Translations under genes and position numbers: made by a program | NCBI GenBank assembly: GCA_012932295.1 | Contig: JAAONU010000106.1 | Span: 1 to 64,000, forward strand | Reading direction: 5' to 3' | DNA length: 64,000 nt | Source: Cyclina sinensis | Lineage: Eukaryota; Mollusca; Bivalvia; Venerida; Veneridae | Part shown: positions 12,052-25,664 of the stretch, piece after piece | Numbering within the stretch: position 1 is the stretch's first letter | Layout of the letters: the number at the start of each line of letters is the position of its first letter | The notes under the pieces: generated by a model | Seen by the model: the letters and a program-made list of their open reading frames with translations, nothing else | What the model was told of the DNA's origin: nothing | Database searches by the model: none

Positions 12052-13640
12052 TTATTGTCCCCCGCCTTTTCGAAAAAAATGGGGGATATAGAATTGTGCT
12101 CCGTCTGTCTGTCCATCCGTCTGTCTGTTCGTCACACTTTGTGTCCGGTCCAGACCAAAACCATTCATCAAGGGATTTTGAAATAACTTGGCACAAATGT
12201 TCATCATAATAAGACGACGTGTCATGCGCAACACCAGACCGCTACCTCCAAGGTCAAGGTCATACTTAGATGTCAAATCTTAACATGGTCTGTTATAGGG
12301 TCTGTTTTGTGTCTGATACACAACTTTTCCATTCAACAAAGGATTTTAAAATAAGTTTGCACAAGTATTCACCATATTAAAACTACATGTCATGCGCAAT
12401 ACTCAGACCCCTACAACCAAGGTCAAGGTCACGCTAAGAGGTCAAAGGTTAAAATGGTCTGTATTTTCCTTGTGCAGAGAATAACTCATGCTAGAGAGGT
12501 TCCAGTGACACTTAAAATATAAATAGATAACTGTGAGAGAGAGTGCACTGCAAGAGAACCATAACTCCATTTAAAGGCAGATGTTTGATGAATGGAAAAG
12601 ATTTACGAAAAGGGTTATAAATCAGTTGAATATTATTATTTGAAGCTGAAATATTGATTTACACCCGAAATATTTCAAGCCATTATTTTATAAAAAAAAA
12701 TATAAAAATGGTGTTACCTATCCTATACGACGGGCACAGGTTAGCTATTTTTGAATTTCTCGCGTAAAGCCGCGGTTGTGCTTGTGAATGTCATGTGATC
12801 ATTTCATCAAAAATACGCATTCGCTGTACCTTTCCGATTATCGACAGCGCCATTTGTTTCAAAATGCCATTGAATGACCACAAGATATCCCCATGATGTC
12901 CCTTGTGGCTAAATATAGAATGTATTTTTGTTTCGGGATTTCTTTAGCGGATTGCTTTCAGGTCAGGTAAATTGGTAAAATTAACTGAAAATTTCCTCCT
13001 GGAGGGTTTGAAATGTAGAGTTTTAGTGAAAAGTACACGTAAGTGTTACATAGATTGATCTGTTAACGATTTTACTGAGTACATCTGCTCGACCCTGCAG
13101 CTCCTCCTTTAAAATAATTTAAGTCGAAAAGAGGCCATAATTCACACAAAATGTTTGACACAGTTATCTCCTCTTCTGATTAGACTAAGATCTTGAGGGT
13201 AAACTAGTATTATATGTTTCAGGGCTATATCTGCAAGGGAAAGGTGACTAGTACTACCTTGCCAAAACATTTTAACCAAATTTCTAAGTCGAAAAGTGGC
13301 CATAATTCACACAAAATGTTTGACAGAGTTACACCCTCGTGTTAGCAGAGTAAGCTCTTGATGGTAAACAAGTATTGTAAGTTTCAGGGCTATACCTGCA
13401 AGGGTTAGGTGAATAATGTTACCTTGCCCAAAAACTTTAACCTGAACCAACGCCGACGCCAGGGCGAGAACTATAGCCCTCCGTTTTCTTCGAATAGTCG
13501 AGCTAAAAACTCGTCAAATGTATTTCTATTGACACATACACAGGAGTTACTTCACCCTATTGCTCTCCGTTTTTTCGAAGAAATGGGCTCCGTCCGTCTG
13601 TCCATCTGTCGGTACACACAAATTGATACCCAAGTGTGCT
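12052..13640. repeat. Dispersed repeat cluster of bivalve type
   Basis: Two related head segments, 'cgaaaaaaatgggggatat' with 'ccgtctgtctgtccatccg' (12070-12125) and 'tttcgaagaaatgggctcc' with 'gtccgtctgtccatctgtc' (13570-13612), bracket the region. Repeated 'caaggtcaaggtca' motifs occur near 12250 and 12418. A 168-base tandem pair starts 'aagtcgaaaagaggccataa' at 13121 and again at 13289. Such sequence is dispersed widely in bivalve genomes, as far as I know. Short open frames across it are not genes. Confidence 0.55.
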
Positions 13641-14435
13641 TGGTAACAGTAACAGTAAATAGTAATAGGTAACAGTAAATTTCCTTTGATGCTATTCATT
13701 CAGTAAGTTTTATATGTGGCTAAAATCTGTTGTGTGGCTATACAATATCAAAACACGCCCGCTCCGCGCACGACTGCTCTCACATTCAAGAATTGTCCGT
13801 TTTGGCACGGGAACAAGGGATTTCTCGAAAGAATATGTGGCGACGAGTAAATTTTGAGTTTTTTTCCTTTATTTTTAATTGAATTTCAACCTTATTTTTT
13901 TCAATTAGAATGATGAGACCGATACTGATATGTGGAATAATTATTGCTTAATTGATAAGTGCCATCAACATTTTCCAGATTTTTGTTTTTTAATTAAAAA
14001 CCAAGGAAAAACATAGACAGTTGAGGTGATTTGCGGCACAATGTTTCATAACTTGTGTATATTATAGTGTTGGATAGTGGGTTTGAGCTTTTTTTGTTGA
14101 AAAGGCTACATTTGTAATGGATATCGGATGCGGGAACAATTGTATGTAGCTGTTATTCATGACTTTTATGCCACAAAACTCTTGTGCAAGGGCAGTTACG
14201 CTACAAAACTCTTGTGCAAGGGCATTTAAAACAGGGAACGGGGACGGGGGCTTAGTCCCAACTTCAAGTGACTGTGGACCAATGTTATATTTCGAAGTGA
14301 AACGGGAAATCAGCAATATAATACTTTTACACAGGGAAAGTAATCTAGAATTATTCCTCGACATAGTCCACAGCATGCAAGGTTTGCCTCCCTCTGGTAA
14401 CAAAGGGAGAAAAAGAGGAAATTTATCCGTAACAG
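13641..14435. other. No gene seen
   Basis: AT-rich with a GC-richer patch near 13750-13800 and a direct repeat of 'ctacaaaactcttgtgcaag' type near 14170 and 14200. No recognised feature. Confidence 0.4.
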
Positions 14436-14439
14436 AGCA

Positions 14440-14970
14440 CACTAAACTGTTCCTTTGATTTCGTAAAGCTGACTCATTTAGCAGTCTCTTCCACTGAATT
14501 TTAGTGGGGGAAATCCCTTCAGCAACATATCTACCAAGGACGCCTTTTAAACCATATTTATGTAAGATTCTGAATATGTCTGGAATAGATCCTTGTGATT
14601 GTTTGTCAAAATTTAAGTAATTGCATAGTCTCCTATTGAACATTTGTTTAGCCATGAACCCATTTCGTTTTCTGTGTTCTATGTTTTTTTCAGTTTTGTT
14701 AATTTTGAATGTACACAACGCTTACTCTGTGGAGGTTCCAGCAGGAGGAGTTTGCATGTGTTTCACACAGAAACGACGAGAGCGTTTAAGTCGGAGAATG
14801 TCTGTAGCTGTAAATGAAGACTATAGCTCACACCTATACATGCTTTTGGAATAACAGTAGTCTTGTAAATAACCTGGGAAGATATGGGATTCAAACCTTG
14901 AATGCTTATTCTGCTGTTTATGATACTCAAGTAAATTCCTCTAAGTTTATTACAAGCGTCATCAACCACT
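14440..14970 (-). mobile_element. Non-LTR retrotransposon 3' fragment (minus strand)
   Basis: Read on the minus strand, 14969-14763 gives a frame with VVDDACNKLRGIYLSII and LNPISSQVIYKTTVIPKAC; after a frameshift, 14718-14440 gives RRLCNYLNFDKQSQGSIPDI and GISPTKIQWKRLLNESALR. This order (a 'GLNP...YKT.V.PKA' block after the polymerase, then an 'F..I.R.L..YGL' and 'WKR' block) matches the region after the reverse transcriptase in mollusc LINEs. The assignment is from family knowledge without a search. The piece is truncated and frameshifted and has no polymerase motifs of its own. Confidence 0.5.
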
Positions 14971-16668
14971 TCCTTGGTCTGTTTTTAGAAGAAAAAACTT
15001 CTAAAGCTACACATCAGATTTTCTACTTACAATCACATGATCGCCTCTTATCAATACATTCGCGTTGAAAAATAGTACCACAGGTTGTACGAGGTTTCAT
15101 TGCAATTTCGATAAAAGTTCTTTGATATTGCAGAATTCTGTTGATTTTGAAAGCATGAGGTATAATTTCAATTTTTTGACAAATCAAACTGTAAATATAA
15201 CAAGTTAGTAATTTAGTATTCATCCGCCAAAAATTTATTCATAAAATTTACTACGCATTGAAACATTCGTTTGCTTATCAGCGATGTATTCCGAATACGT
15301 GGAACGTGCAACGTAAACACGAAAACGTACACGAACAACCAATCACGCTTTTGACTTTGCTGATAATACATTTTTTGTTGTTTTGTTGACAAATCAATCA
15401 GAATAACTCAAATATTTTCATCTAAGAAATGTGCTTAAAATATTTTTAACATCCTTGCTTTTAGTTTACATGTTGATTAAATTATCAATGTCAATATATT
15501 TACCTGTTTTCCCGAATCTTGACCGAAAAAAACAAGCCTTGCTACATTATCAACTGTCCGTATTTATGGCGATAATTCGCGTTTTAAAGAACGGAATGTA
15601 TTGTGTTTATGCCAATCACAAAAAGTATTTCCATTACTTCCATTAAACAAGCCATTTCTTGATTATACACAACAGTTTCCCGAAACACGTTAGTCTGAAC
15701 GAAAACATTTTAATACTACCTGTATTCGGATATCGAAATTCGGATAACTGATGGAATCTCCGAAAATCGAAAATTCTAATCTTTTCCAATATGGCAAACC
15801 AAATATTAGAATTTTTTTTCACTTTTCGTTCCAATCCCTACTTTTTGATAACCGTTTACTCGTATGTAATGTATATAATAATGTATATATTTTAATGCTT
15901 TTCTTGAAACATCTTCAGTTGATTATTGATAAGCACAGATCTCCAAATATCTTGGTCATAAAAGAATGTAAGGATTAAAACATTTCAATGAAAACATTTG
16001 GGGTTTCATCATCACCATGTTTTGCCTTAAATCAATTTCATTCCACATTTCCTGTACAAAAGATAAGATCCAGTCTGAAATTATTCATACCTTAAAAAAG
16101 TTTTTTAAAGTATCTAATAGAATAGGACTCTTTATGGAAGTTTACTTCATGTAAGGTAGGATGTATGTGTAACATTATAAACTTCTCACAAGAGGTTACT
16201 CTACATAGTCATTATGTAGGTCTAGGACAAATCTGAGTAGATTGATATCCAAATTACATCAAGTAAAACAGCACTGAATGTTTTGAACATGGTCATGGAG
16301 TCAAGAAAATAGGTTCTGTTAACTGTTGTGTTATCAGTTTAATTGCATTTAAAGCGGCAATATATATTTGCAGTATCATTTTTATACATTTCAGGTTATT
16401 TATATACTGTTTTCACATCTTAAATAATTGCTCACATGATTTTGTTCCTTTTTTATGAACAGTTTACTTACACAAAAATATGTTTGATTTCTATGTTTCT
16501 CTTGACTTGGATATAAGCTATTGTCAAGTATTTTTGTTTAGTAGAGATCACCATGGTATTTCCCCTATTTTCAGTTCATTTGTTTCGAAGAAAAACTCGA
16601 GCTGTTATGATCGCTATGTTGTCTTCGTTGTCGTACAAAAACTTTGATGTAGCCCGTTACTGAAACAC
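14971..16668. other. No gene seen
   Basis: AT-rich; open frames are short, overlap on both strands and show no family motif. Confidence 0.4.
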
Positions 16669-16670
16669 TT

Positions 16671-16960
16671 AAAGGTATCACCACAAAACTTGGAATACTT
16701 GTTTATAATGAAAAGGTACAGTTGTAAGACGATGCGCATTATTCTGAAATATATTTTCGGAGTTAAGCCCCTTTTTATCTTAGAATTTTTGTCAAATTTG
16801 GTAATTAAGTGGAATGATTTGAAATCTATCAAAGGTATCAATATGAAACTTGAAATATTTGCTTATTATGACAGGGCACAGTTGTAAGACAAGAGGGATT
16901 AATCTGAAAGCTGTTTTAGAGTTCTGCCCTATTTCAACTTGAAATTTTTGTTGTTTTGTT
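16671..16960 (+). repeat. Two-copy tandem repeat, period about 160
   Basis: 'aaaggtatca' followed by 'acttggaatacttg', 'cagttgtaagac' and later 'attctgaaat' at 16671 recurs at 16831 in diverged form. Each half looks like one unit of a dispersed repeat. Confidence 0.55.
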
Positions 16961-16993
16961 GTTTTGCTTTCGCTTCTAAAAACCGTTTAACAT

Positions 16994-17147
16994 AGCGGGC
17001 CTATAAACCAGTCGGCTTTGAAGCAAGACAACGTATTGCTATCATCTTTCCTTAAAGAGGTAGGGAGCATAACCTCCATTTCTGAGATACATGCATCCAT
17101 ATTTGCAGAGGAAACAACTGGATTACAGGATTTTTGTTTTAGACCAG
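16994..17147 (+). pseudogene. B4GALT exon 2 pseudo-exon
   Basis: The stretch 'tttctgagatacatgcatcc' then 'gcagaggaaacaactggatt' closely matches the end of exon 2 of gene B (26412-26479, encoding the FLRYMHPYLQRKQLEYRIFV segment). Similarity extends back to the 'tataaacca' of GGWYKP. Insertions and deletions break the frame ('tttccttaaagaggtaggg' replaces the PYRDRED region), and the donor is GCTTG instead of GTTTG. No other exon of this copy was seen nearby. This is a dead relic of a further copy in the cluster. Confidence 0.8.
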
Positions 17148-17387
17148 GCTTGTTTTGCTTTCATTGTTAGATTCTTTCAATTTTTTTCTTTCTAGAAATG
17201 ATTATAGATACAGATGTATTCTGCTGTTTCAACTAACAAGAAACCACACTTAAATTAAACACAGCATTAAAGAACCTAACTATCAAACTCTATATGGATT
17301 AAGCAACAAGTAAATTTTGGAGAGTTTAACACTGCAACAACAGAATATTAAGCTGTACCAACATACGGTATGCCGCTGTTTTTGTAC

Positions 17388-18033
17388 TTAAGGGGGCAGG
17401 GGACATATTCGAACTTTGGCCCTGGTGAAATTTCTTAATAAAACGGACTTGGTGTTTTGAAAGTATTAAGAATTATTGAGAATGTTGTCAGTGTAATTCT
17501 TTGTCATTTGTGTGTAGGAAATGAGCAATATTTCTGGATTTGTGCACGAAACTAAACATTTGGTAGCTTTGTATGCATTTTTGACTCTTCAAAAGGAGGT
17601 ATGGAAACTGAAAATGTAAACATTGACTGCTGCTGCAAAACCGGTGAGGGACTTTGATTTTATTTTGTGAAAAAATCTAAACGTATGACCGCTACTTTAT
17701 TGGGCATTTTTGAAGTTTTCAATAACTGTACTGCAGATAGATATTAACATTAAAAAATTGGGGCTATTTTGAATGTTGTACATCTTCATGAAGTTTGGCC
17801 ATATTCAGCTTTTTCCACTGTGATTTTGGGTGGGTGGGGGGAAATATAAATTGCTATCAGATTTTATTATCATGAACAATGAATGGAAACTGTTATTTTC
17901 TTAAATGTATGTTATATATCCTTGAATAATGCAAAGTGACAGGTTGATTGCTTGTGTAGAATGTTTCAAAATAAAAGAATGGTGTTCACGGCCACTCAGA
18001 CCTTGCTCACTTTTATGTCCCCTGCACCCTTAA
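17388..18033. mobile_element. 638-bp TTAA-flanked inverted-repeat element
   Basis: GGGGGCAGGGGACATA (17392-17407) and its complement TATGTCCCCTGCACCC (18014-18029) form 16-bp terminal inverted repeats with one mismatch. The element is flanked on both sides by TTAA (17388-17391 and 18030-18033), a target duplication typical of piggyBac and Kolobok transposons. No transposase frame is present, so it looks like a non-autonomous (MITE-like) element. Confidence 0.8.
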
Positions 18034-20088
18034 GGAAAATTTTCATTTTTTGAAATGTTTCAGAATTGACCAATTTTTGCTCAGAAACTTTTGTGACACC
18101 AATGTTATTTATCTTGGAAATCAACAGTAGGATTAACCAATTTGTTTAAATCATAGAGCCTTTTAAGTCAAGGGAGGTAATAAATAAACTAAAAGTCTGC
18201 AAAATTTGTCCGATTCGCAAACATCATGGAATTGCAAATTTCTCCATTTTGTAGCTATAGGATTGCGCGAATATATATTTTAATGTACTGTTGAGTACAT
18301 TTATGCCATAAGGACTGAAATCTCGTATAAAATGCCTTTCCATGATCATTTTTCATATAAATATCCTAAAAATAACAGTTTTTCTTCTGTTCCTACTTGA
18401 AACGGTTGTAATGGCCAATTACCTCTTCAATTTATCTCTTAATCATGATGAAAATCTCCCTATTCACTCACTTATTGCGAAAAAACTTAGTAATCAGAGC
18501 AGCTGTATGATATAGAACGCCACGATGGATACAAATGAGTAGACAATGTTGGGTATTATAGGATTTGTCTCCCTTCCATATTGGCAATGTAAACTGATTC
18601 AAAGTTAGGCGTAATGGTTTATCGCTTAAATCTGTTTACTTATATGACTTTTGACCCTCTGTTAGTTTATAGTGAATTGTTACAGATGCATTAATAACAT
18701 TACAAATGATATATCCATGCAATAGGTGTGTGCAATACAGCTAGTATGATATATCCGCATTGTTGAAGTCTAATTTGAGGTAGAATTCATCTTGTGCAGA
18801 AAATTGTAGTTTCATGCTTATGGTTTGATTATGATTTCTTTTGATAATGCTTAGAATCATCTATAAAATTGCTTTAATTCTTGACATTGTGCTGGAAGCA
18901 AGAAAACAAATATTCATTTAGTTTCCTGGCACATAGAAAGGAATAAGTGATTCTGCAGAAATGGCCATTGTACAGGTTATTTCCCTTGAATACAACTGTG
19001 ATAAAGTACAAAGGAAACACACGATTTAATTATCAAAGTTACCGTTTTATTCAGAATACTGTATATTTTAATACATTTACAGCAAATTTGATTATAGGGA
19101 CCACATTAAAATACTTAAGGTATTATATTCCTAATACCCTACCTCCACTCTGAAGCGTATTCATTTCAATTAATTTGTGTAGGATTGAGGCATTTTCGCT
19201 GAAGGACATGGGTTCAAACCCCACTTAAGCCAAATGTTTTTCTCTACTTTCCGGCAGTTTGACATTGTTTTGGTTTTACAACAGTAACTTTTATAGAATT
19301 TAAATTCAATTTCTTTCGTGTTAAATATTCCTCAATTGTTACAAAGCTTTTTTCAACATGGTAAATTGATGAAAATCGGGTATCTGTGATTTCAGCTATT
19401 AATTTCTCCAAATGGTAAAACTGTTTGCTATTTTGCCTATTTGTTCAGAATAGTACATGAATAAAATTAATTGTAGCGAATCTGAAGCGCCGAAGATTTA
19501 TGTTGAAGTTTACGTTGATAACATCCCCTCATAATGAAGTGGGTACAGTAAATCCGTGCCATGTTTATAATCATATTTCGTTTCTTCTCAATTTCGGCTT
19601 TTTGTTTTGTTTGCTGTTTGTCAGCAGTCAGTAGTCAGTAGGTCTTCATAACGTGAATGATTACAAACCAAGTAACACTTGTTTTAATGGTTAGTCTTAG
19701 AAAATAACATTGTGTTTCTTTTTACCTTATAAACCCATTCCATCGGGTGAGGTTTGAAGCGAATATTAGTCATTTTTTGAAACTCCCATAGTAAAAGTGT
19801 CTAATATGATCTATATTTTGTCTTAGGACAGTATATTTCTTAAATAAACTCAATTCAATAAGGGCTGACAAATGTTTATTAGTATTCTGAAACCTTAACT
19901 CTGTTCTATTTTCATTTCTCATATGTTCTCATTTTTCGCTGTCGTAAGCTGCGCAGCCCCTTAATGGCAGACGCATTGGAGGTAATCAGGTAGGTACTTA
20001 TTTCTGGAACGGTCTATAATGAATGTTAAGAATTATTCCTTCTCTGTAACTGTTACGGTAATGTGGTAATAACGTTTACGCTATGTTA
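18034..20088. other. No protein gene seen; possible tRNA-like B box near 19205
   Basis: AT-rich. 'catgggttcaaaccccac' near 19208-19225 resembles a tRNA T-arm/B box (four of five stem pairs), but no full cloverleaf could be built, so it may be the end of an old tRNA-derived SINE. Confidence 0.4.
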
Positions 20089-23000
20089 TACAGCCCTGTG
20101 ATCTATATGAATTTTATACAGAAGAAAGAAGGTTTGTTTTAGTGGTTTCACACCTTAAACACAACCCACAATTACTGTCAATGCTGGCTTTCTTTTTCGA
20201 CATTAGATTACGACACTCCCGTCAGTCATATAGGCAACTGGTACCGGCTATAAATAAACAAAATAGATAGAAAGAACATTTACATTGTTTGACAATACAG
20301 TCAAGAGTGACCATTTTCAAGCCAATTTTCATGTAATTTGCCGTACCACTGCCGTCCATTTTAGCAGGCACGTAGCTACTTACTGGTATCTTCAAACAAA
20401 GAAATTTGACCAGAGGGTTACGAAAATATTAAAAATGTAGGAAAAATGTATTTAATACTCAGACAGCCCAACAAAATCCCTGAAAACTCAAAAGAATATT
20501 CGGATTATTTATTGCCAGCCATTATCAGACATTTCCTCATTTGATTTACAACTGTCAGACCATAATAATATGTGTTATCTTACTACAATTTCACAATTTG
20601 CAAATTATAAACAAAATACCTTGCCTGTACATGTTGGCAAACAATAGATTATCATGTAACATTTGTAAGATTTCCTGTAAGAAACTATTGGTCACATGCT
20701 GTATATTGTAATTGTAAAGTTTATCATGCTACATCTGTGTATGCCTGAGATGTAAATGAACTTCTGTTCTGTTGTTCTGTTCTGTTTGTTTATTGGAGAA
20801 AAACATTATTTGCGGCGACATTTTATTTATGTCTATGCAAAGGTGTTTAATTTGGCGTATTTCTAAACAACAACAAGCAAGTGGGGATCAATAATAAGGC
20901 ATTTTAGAATTATTTATGTTCTTCTTCATACATGCAAACCTACGAGATCTGTTTGAAATTTGAGAATATTACCGTTTTTATGAATAAGGGGGGTTTAAAT
21001 TTGATTTTCAGCCTTAATCTAGCAATTTTTCATTGAGTTTTGACAAGAAAAATTATTGGATGGAAAAATTACTCATAATAATTTCAATTATAGTCCGTCC
21101 TTCAACACTTCTTCACACATATAAAGAGCATTACAGCGTGAAGAAATCATCTATTTAGAAATTGTATTTCTTTGTCAACAATAGAAAATGGAAGATATAA
21201 ATGTATGCTGTTAATAGGTTCAGTGTTATAAATTGTAGAAATTAGTAAAATACATAAGTTTTCAGCACAAATCTGTTATTTTATGCAGTACCAATAGAAG
21301 TTTTTTTAAGGTACGTTAGACGTGTACTATGCTGACCAGGCAAGCAAGGTAGAAATCCATTATTAAGGACACCCCGCAATTAAGACTACTTTCGGAAAGA
21401 ACCGTGACTGTCCTTAATTGAGTTTTATTGTATTTGATTGTCTAACTGCTTTCTTGTTTTGACAATAATTTAAAAATATACAAAGGGTCCACGAACTTCT
21501 GAGACCCCCACTCCCGCCCCTATATAATTTTGTATTCACGGGTAGAATATTTTTCACAAAGCATGCAAACTCAAGACATTGTAATTTAAATCATTACTCT
21601 TCAAAATCCTATTCTCACACAAAAATTATATCTGTTTAAAACATCTCATATAAATAAGAAATTTCATTTTAGACGAAAGCTTATATATTAAAACTTTAAA
21701 CATATTAAGTACGGGGGAGCTCACTGAACCTAAAAAAATCATTGAAGTCCCGAGATCAGACCTGATTTTTCCTTTTTCTCATTTACACCCAAAATTTTTG
21801 ATGTCCAGTAAATAGCAGAAAACTGTCACTTGAAAGATTCTATCTGTTACCAACATCTAACTTAACGCATTATCATTATTGTGCATAAGTAAAGAATATA
21901 TAACGTCATCTCAGTACAATTGCGGACCCCAACCCCTCTCGTTCGGGCCACATAAAATATATTTTAAAAATCGCTTGTCTCGCCCTTTCAAGTGACGGTT
22001 TATACTAGCAGAAATTTTAAACCTCGCGAAGAAATACAGTGAAATAATAACTTTTAAATTTTAGCATCTGTCACTTTAACCACGCGAGACTCAAAAAACA
22101 AATGCCGCATGTTTCCTGTTGAATCCTCATGTTGAAATATAGGCGAAAACTAAACCGCTAAAATTTTGCCGTCGCCCACCCTGTATTCAAATTGTTCCAT
22201 ATCAATGGGACAATTTGGGCTTTTCACGGGCCGCCACGGCGGCACGGACATTCACATAGAATTTTCCTATGAAATGTGCTGGAAAGTCCGAAGCGTATAA
22301 ATGCTATGGGCAAAATTCTGGAAGGGTTCCAATTCATTCTCTCTAATAACTACGCAGCGTTTAGACCAACAATACAGTCTTTCAGATAGGTATAAAATCT
22401 GTTCACACACCACATTCGTTACTTTCCATATCGTATCACTGACCCGAACTTGTACATACTTTCATAAATATTTTCTCTCATCTATTGCTTTTATACTGTT
22501 TCGATTAGATATTTATTACTTCAAAATATTTTAAATTCACCAAACGGGAAAACACTTAAAAGAAGTTTGTATTTTGTTCTTTCACTGTAACAATAGTATA
22601 TAGGGGTGTATTTTTGTAGATTTTTTAGTCATGCTGTTTTTTCCAAGTCACGGTTTGCCGTTCTTTTTTGTATGTAACTCTATCGTATTGTTAGTTTTCT
22701 TTAAAAAAATATCTCATTTTCACCGTCGTAGGTATAATAAGCGTTAAGAATTATTGTTATGGTTATGTGTAATAACGTTAACATCAGTCGACATTTTCTC
22801 TGTTTTAAACAGCCTAACACGGGTCTTCCTAACAGAGCTTAGGTAATACATGGGTCTTCCTAACAGAGCTTAGGTAATACATGGGTCTTCCTAACAGACC
22901 TTAGGTAATACATGGGTCTTCCTAACAGAGCTTAGGTAATACATGGGTCTTCCTAACAGACCTTAGGTAATACAAGGGTCTTCCTAACAGAACTTAGGTA

Positions 23001-24899
23001 ATACATGGGTCTTCCTAACAGACCTTAGGTAATACATGGGTCTTTCTAACAGACCTTAGGTAATACACGGGTCTTCCTAACAGATCTTAGGTAAAACACG
23101 GGTCTTTCTAACAGAGTTTAGGTAAAACATGGGTTTTCCTAACAGACCTTAGGTAATACACGGGTCTTCCTAACAGAGTTTAGGTAATACACGGGTCTTC
23201 CTAACAGAGTTTAGGTAATACATGGGTCTTCTTAACAGACTTTAGGTAATACATGGGCCGTCCTAACAGAGTTTAGGTAATACACGGGTCTTCCTAACAG
23301 ACCTTAGGTAATACGTGGGTTTTCCTAACAGACCTTAGGTAATACACGGGTCTTCCTAACAGAGTTTAGGTAATGAAATACTGCAATCGCGAACATTCTT
23401 ATTTCTCTCTAGAATTGATAATTTAGATTTGAACTTTAAAGAATGACACTTGAACATGATAAATTATTGCAATTCGCCTAAATAACTACGCAAATGTGTT
23501 CAAATTTCTTTCCTACCTCTTCTCCAAATTCAAGTCAAATGATAATCACGCTACTCCAGTGTAAAATTGCAGGATACTAACGTCATGTAGAGTTTACTTT
23601 TTCAGCCTGTTTATTTGACTATGAACTAGGTTAATTCCTTTGACTTTGTTATTAAACAGCTGGTTTTGCTTACAATAATATGCTGGTTTTTTTAAAATTA
23701 CGTTTAAGAATTATCATATTTACCTACTGGCATGAAGTGCCACGTGACAAAACAGTGCGAAATAGTCCGGATTGAGAGGAATTTGTTAATCGTTTAATTA
23801 TTTAATATTTACAGTGAAATTTGAAAACTGTCTTATTTAAAAGTTAGTTAAATTCGGTTCTTATGAAACATTTGATAAAAAGAGATCGTATTTAAATTAC
23901 GTAATTTAAAGTTCCATTATTTATGAAAAAATGTCACATTCTTTGTTCAATACTGGCCTCGCGAGAACGAAGAGTAATATAAATGATCTCACAAACCTTA
24001 ATTTTTATCTGACCCTGATTTAGGGTTCTTTAAAAAAAATGATATAAAAGAACTAGGTATATTGGATTGATGCAAAAATAGATTTGTAATCGCCGTGATT
24101 TTCCGATAACGGTCCGTTCGGCTTCGTTGCTGTACATAAACGAATGATGACGTCATCAGAAACAAAATGAGATAATCAGGATAGGAATAGACAGCTATAG
24201 CACTTACTATGGAAAATAATTGGTTAATAGTAAAACAAATGGACACCACCGATATAGACAAACATTTTAAGGAGTTTGCATATAAATTGCATGACAGATA
24301 TTCGAAACTGTTATGCATACTGGCTGTTGTAATTGTTGTTCTGAAATCGATTTCATGTGGTTGAAATATCACACCTTTAGACTGACCAGATACATTGTGC
24401 TTTTATTGTAAACTCGAGAAGAATGCAAATTACAATGCAAATGCTTACAGCTATTACCATATGTTTTTTCTGCATTTTATATGATTAGTTTGTACAAATA
24501 AAGGCAGTTTCCTTTAAACGCTTGTTAGTAAAAAAGTACGTAATAAAGTAAATCTGCATCAAAACATGAGTCAAAAAGTTATAGCCATTATGAAACTGAT
24601 AAATCTAGCATAGATGTTACAGAAATGGTCTAAAGATGGTCCATTTAATTTTATCTTCAAGCCAAGCTTGAGTTTCATTTCCGCCTCATAAATGTCTAGC
24701 CAATGACGTTGCGTTTTACATCTTTACATACTGCATAAACGTGCAATTTTTCATCTTCGGATACCAACATCCGACCCGTTCCGTTAATTCTTTGGTAGCG
24801 TTTAAGTGAATAAGGTTCCTATGTATTTGACTTTTTTAATTTTTACGTACTGACAATATTAAGATGAATAGTATGGTGATTCAATACTTAGTTCTTGCG
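20089..24899 (+). repeat. Duplicated block 1, second copy (partner 581-3850)
   Basis: It is collinear with 581-3850. About 2 kb (about 22040-24010), including the 31-bp minisatellite at 22818-23375, is present here and absent from the first copy. The block ends about 770 bases before the start codon of gene B, while in copy A the corresponding block lies between exon 3 and the minisatellite. The two flanking arrangements therefore differ. Confidence 0.8.
22818..23375 (+). repeat. 31-bp minisatellite, about 18 units
   Basis: The unit is GGGTCTTCCTAACAGAGCTT then AGGTAATACAT (31 bases; for example 22821 to 22852). Variants are AGAGCTTAGG, AGACCTTAGG and AGAGTTTAGG. The sequence is not clearly related to the intronic 31-bp arrays even though the period is the same. 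Confidence 0.9.
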
Positions 24900-25664
24900 G
24901 TTCAGGGAGATTCGAGGAGACGCAGTCCCACCAGGATCCGCGGCACGTTTTTCGGACCTACGACAACAAACAAAAATGCCATAAATACTTTTAATACTCT
25001 AAGTACTCTAACTAATCTTTCAGGAGCATAATTGCAATTCTATTGAAAGAACTTTGACATTACGTTTGAAATTAAGCTTATAAGAAAATATTTATGAATC
25101 AATTGTCGAATTAAAAACAGAAATAATTTCAAATAAATAGTGTTTGAACGCTTCTTCGGGTGGTGTTTGTTGTATGGTTGCCTTCAGAACTCCAGCGAAT
25201 GGGCCTGTCCACGCCGCTACATTACAAGATTTCCAGTCTAAAAGATGCTGATAACCTGAAAACACTTCCAGACTACCCTTAGTTTGGTATTAAGCATGTA
25301 GTAAGACTCAGCCTAAAGATCACTGACTTTATACTTACTAATAAATATGTATTTTATCTACACATTTTAACGGTATTTTGTAATCATCCGGTAAAAATCA
25401 ATGTTTTGATGTAATACATCCAGAAAGCCGGCTGTTTCACGCTGTATTTTAAAGTTATTGTAATTATTTTCTAAAGGGAAAAGAGCCAATATACAGGACA
25501 AATTTGTAGACTATATATTACCCAGCAACGACAAAAGCACGCGAAGTGGACATAACAAGAATGCTCTAGAAGAGACCAGTAGAAATTGGGATACTCGACG
25601 ATATTTTTCAACAGCATAAATTTCGTAAGCCTGACTGTGGACCTAATTTTTTTTTTCTCGAGAA

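Noticed and set aside
13409..13672. 87-codon open frame in the 12-13.6 kb repeat
   Set aside because: It runs across the dispersed repeat heads and has no protein-family feature.
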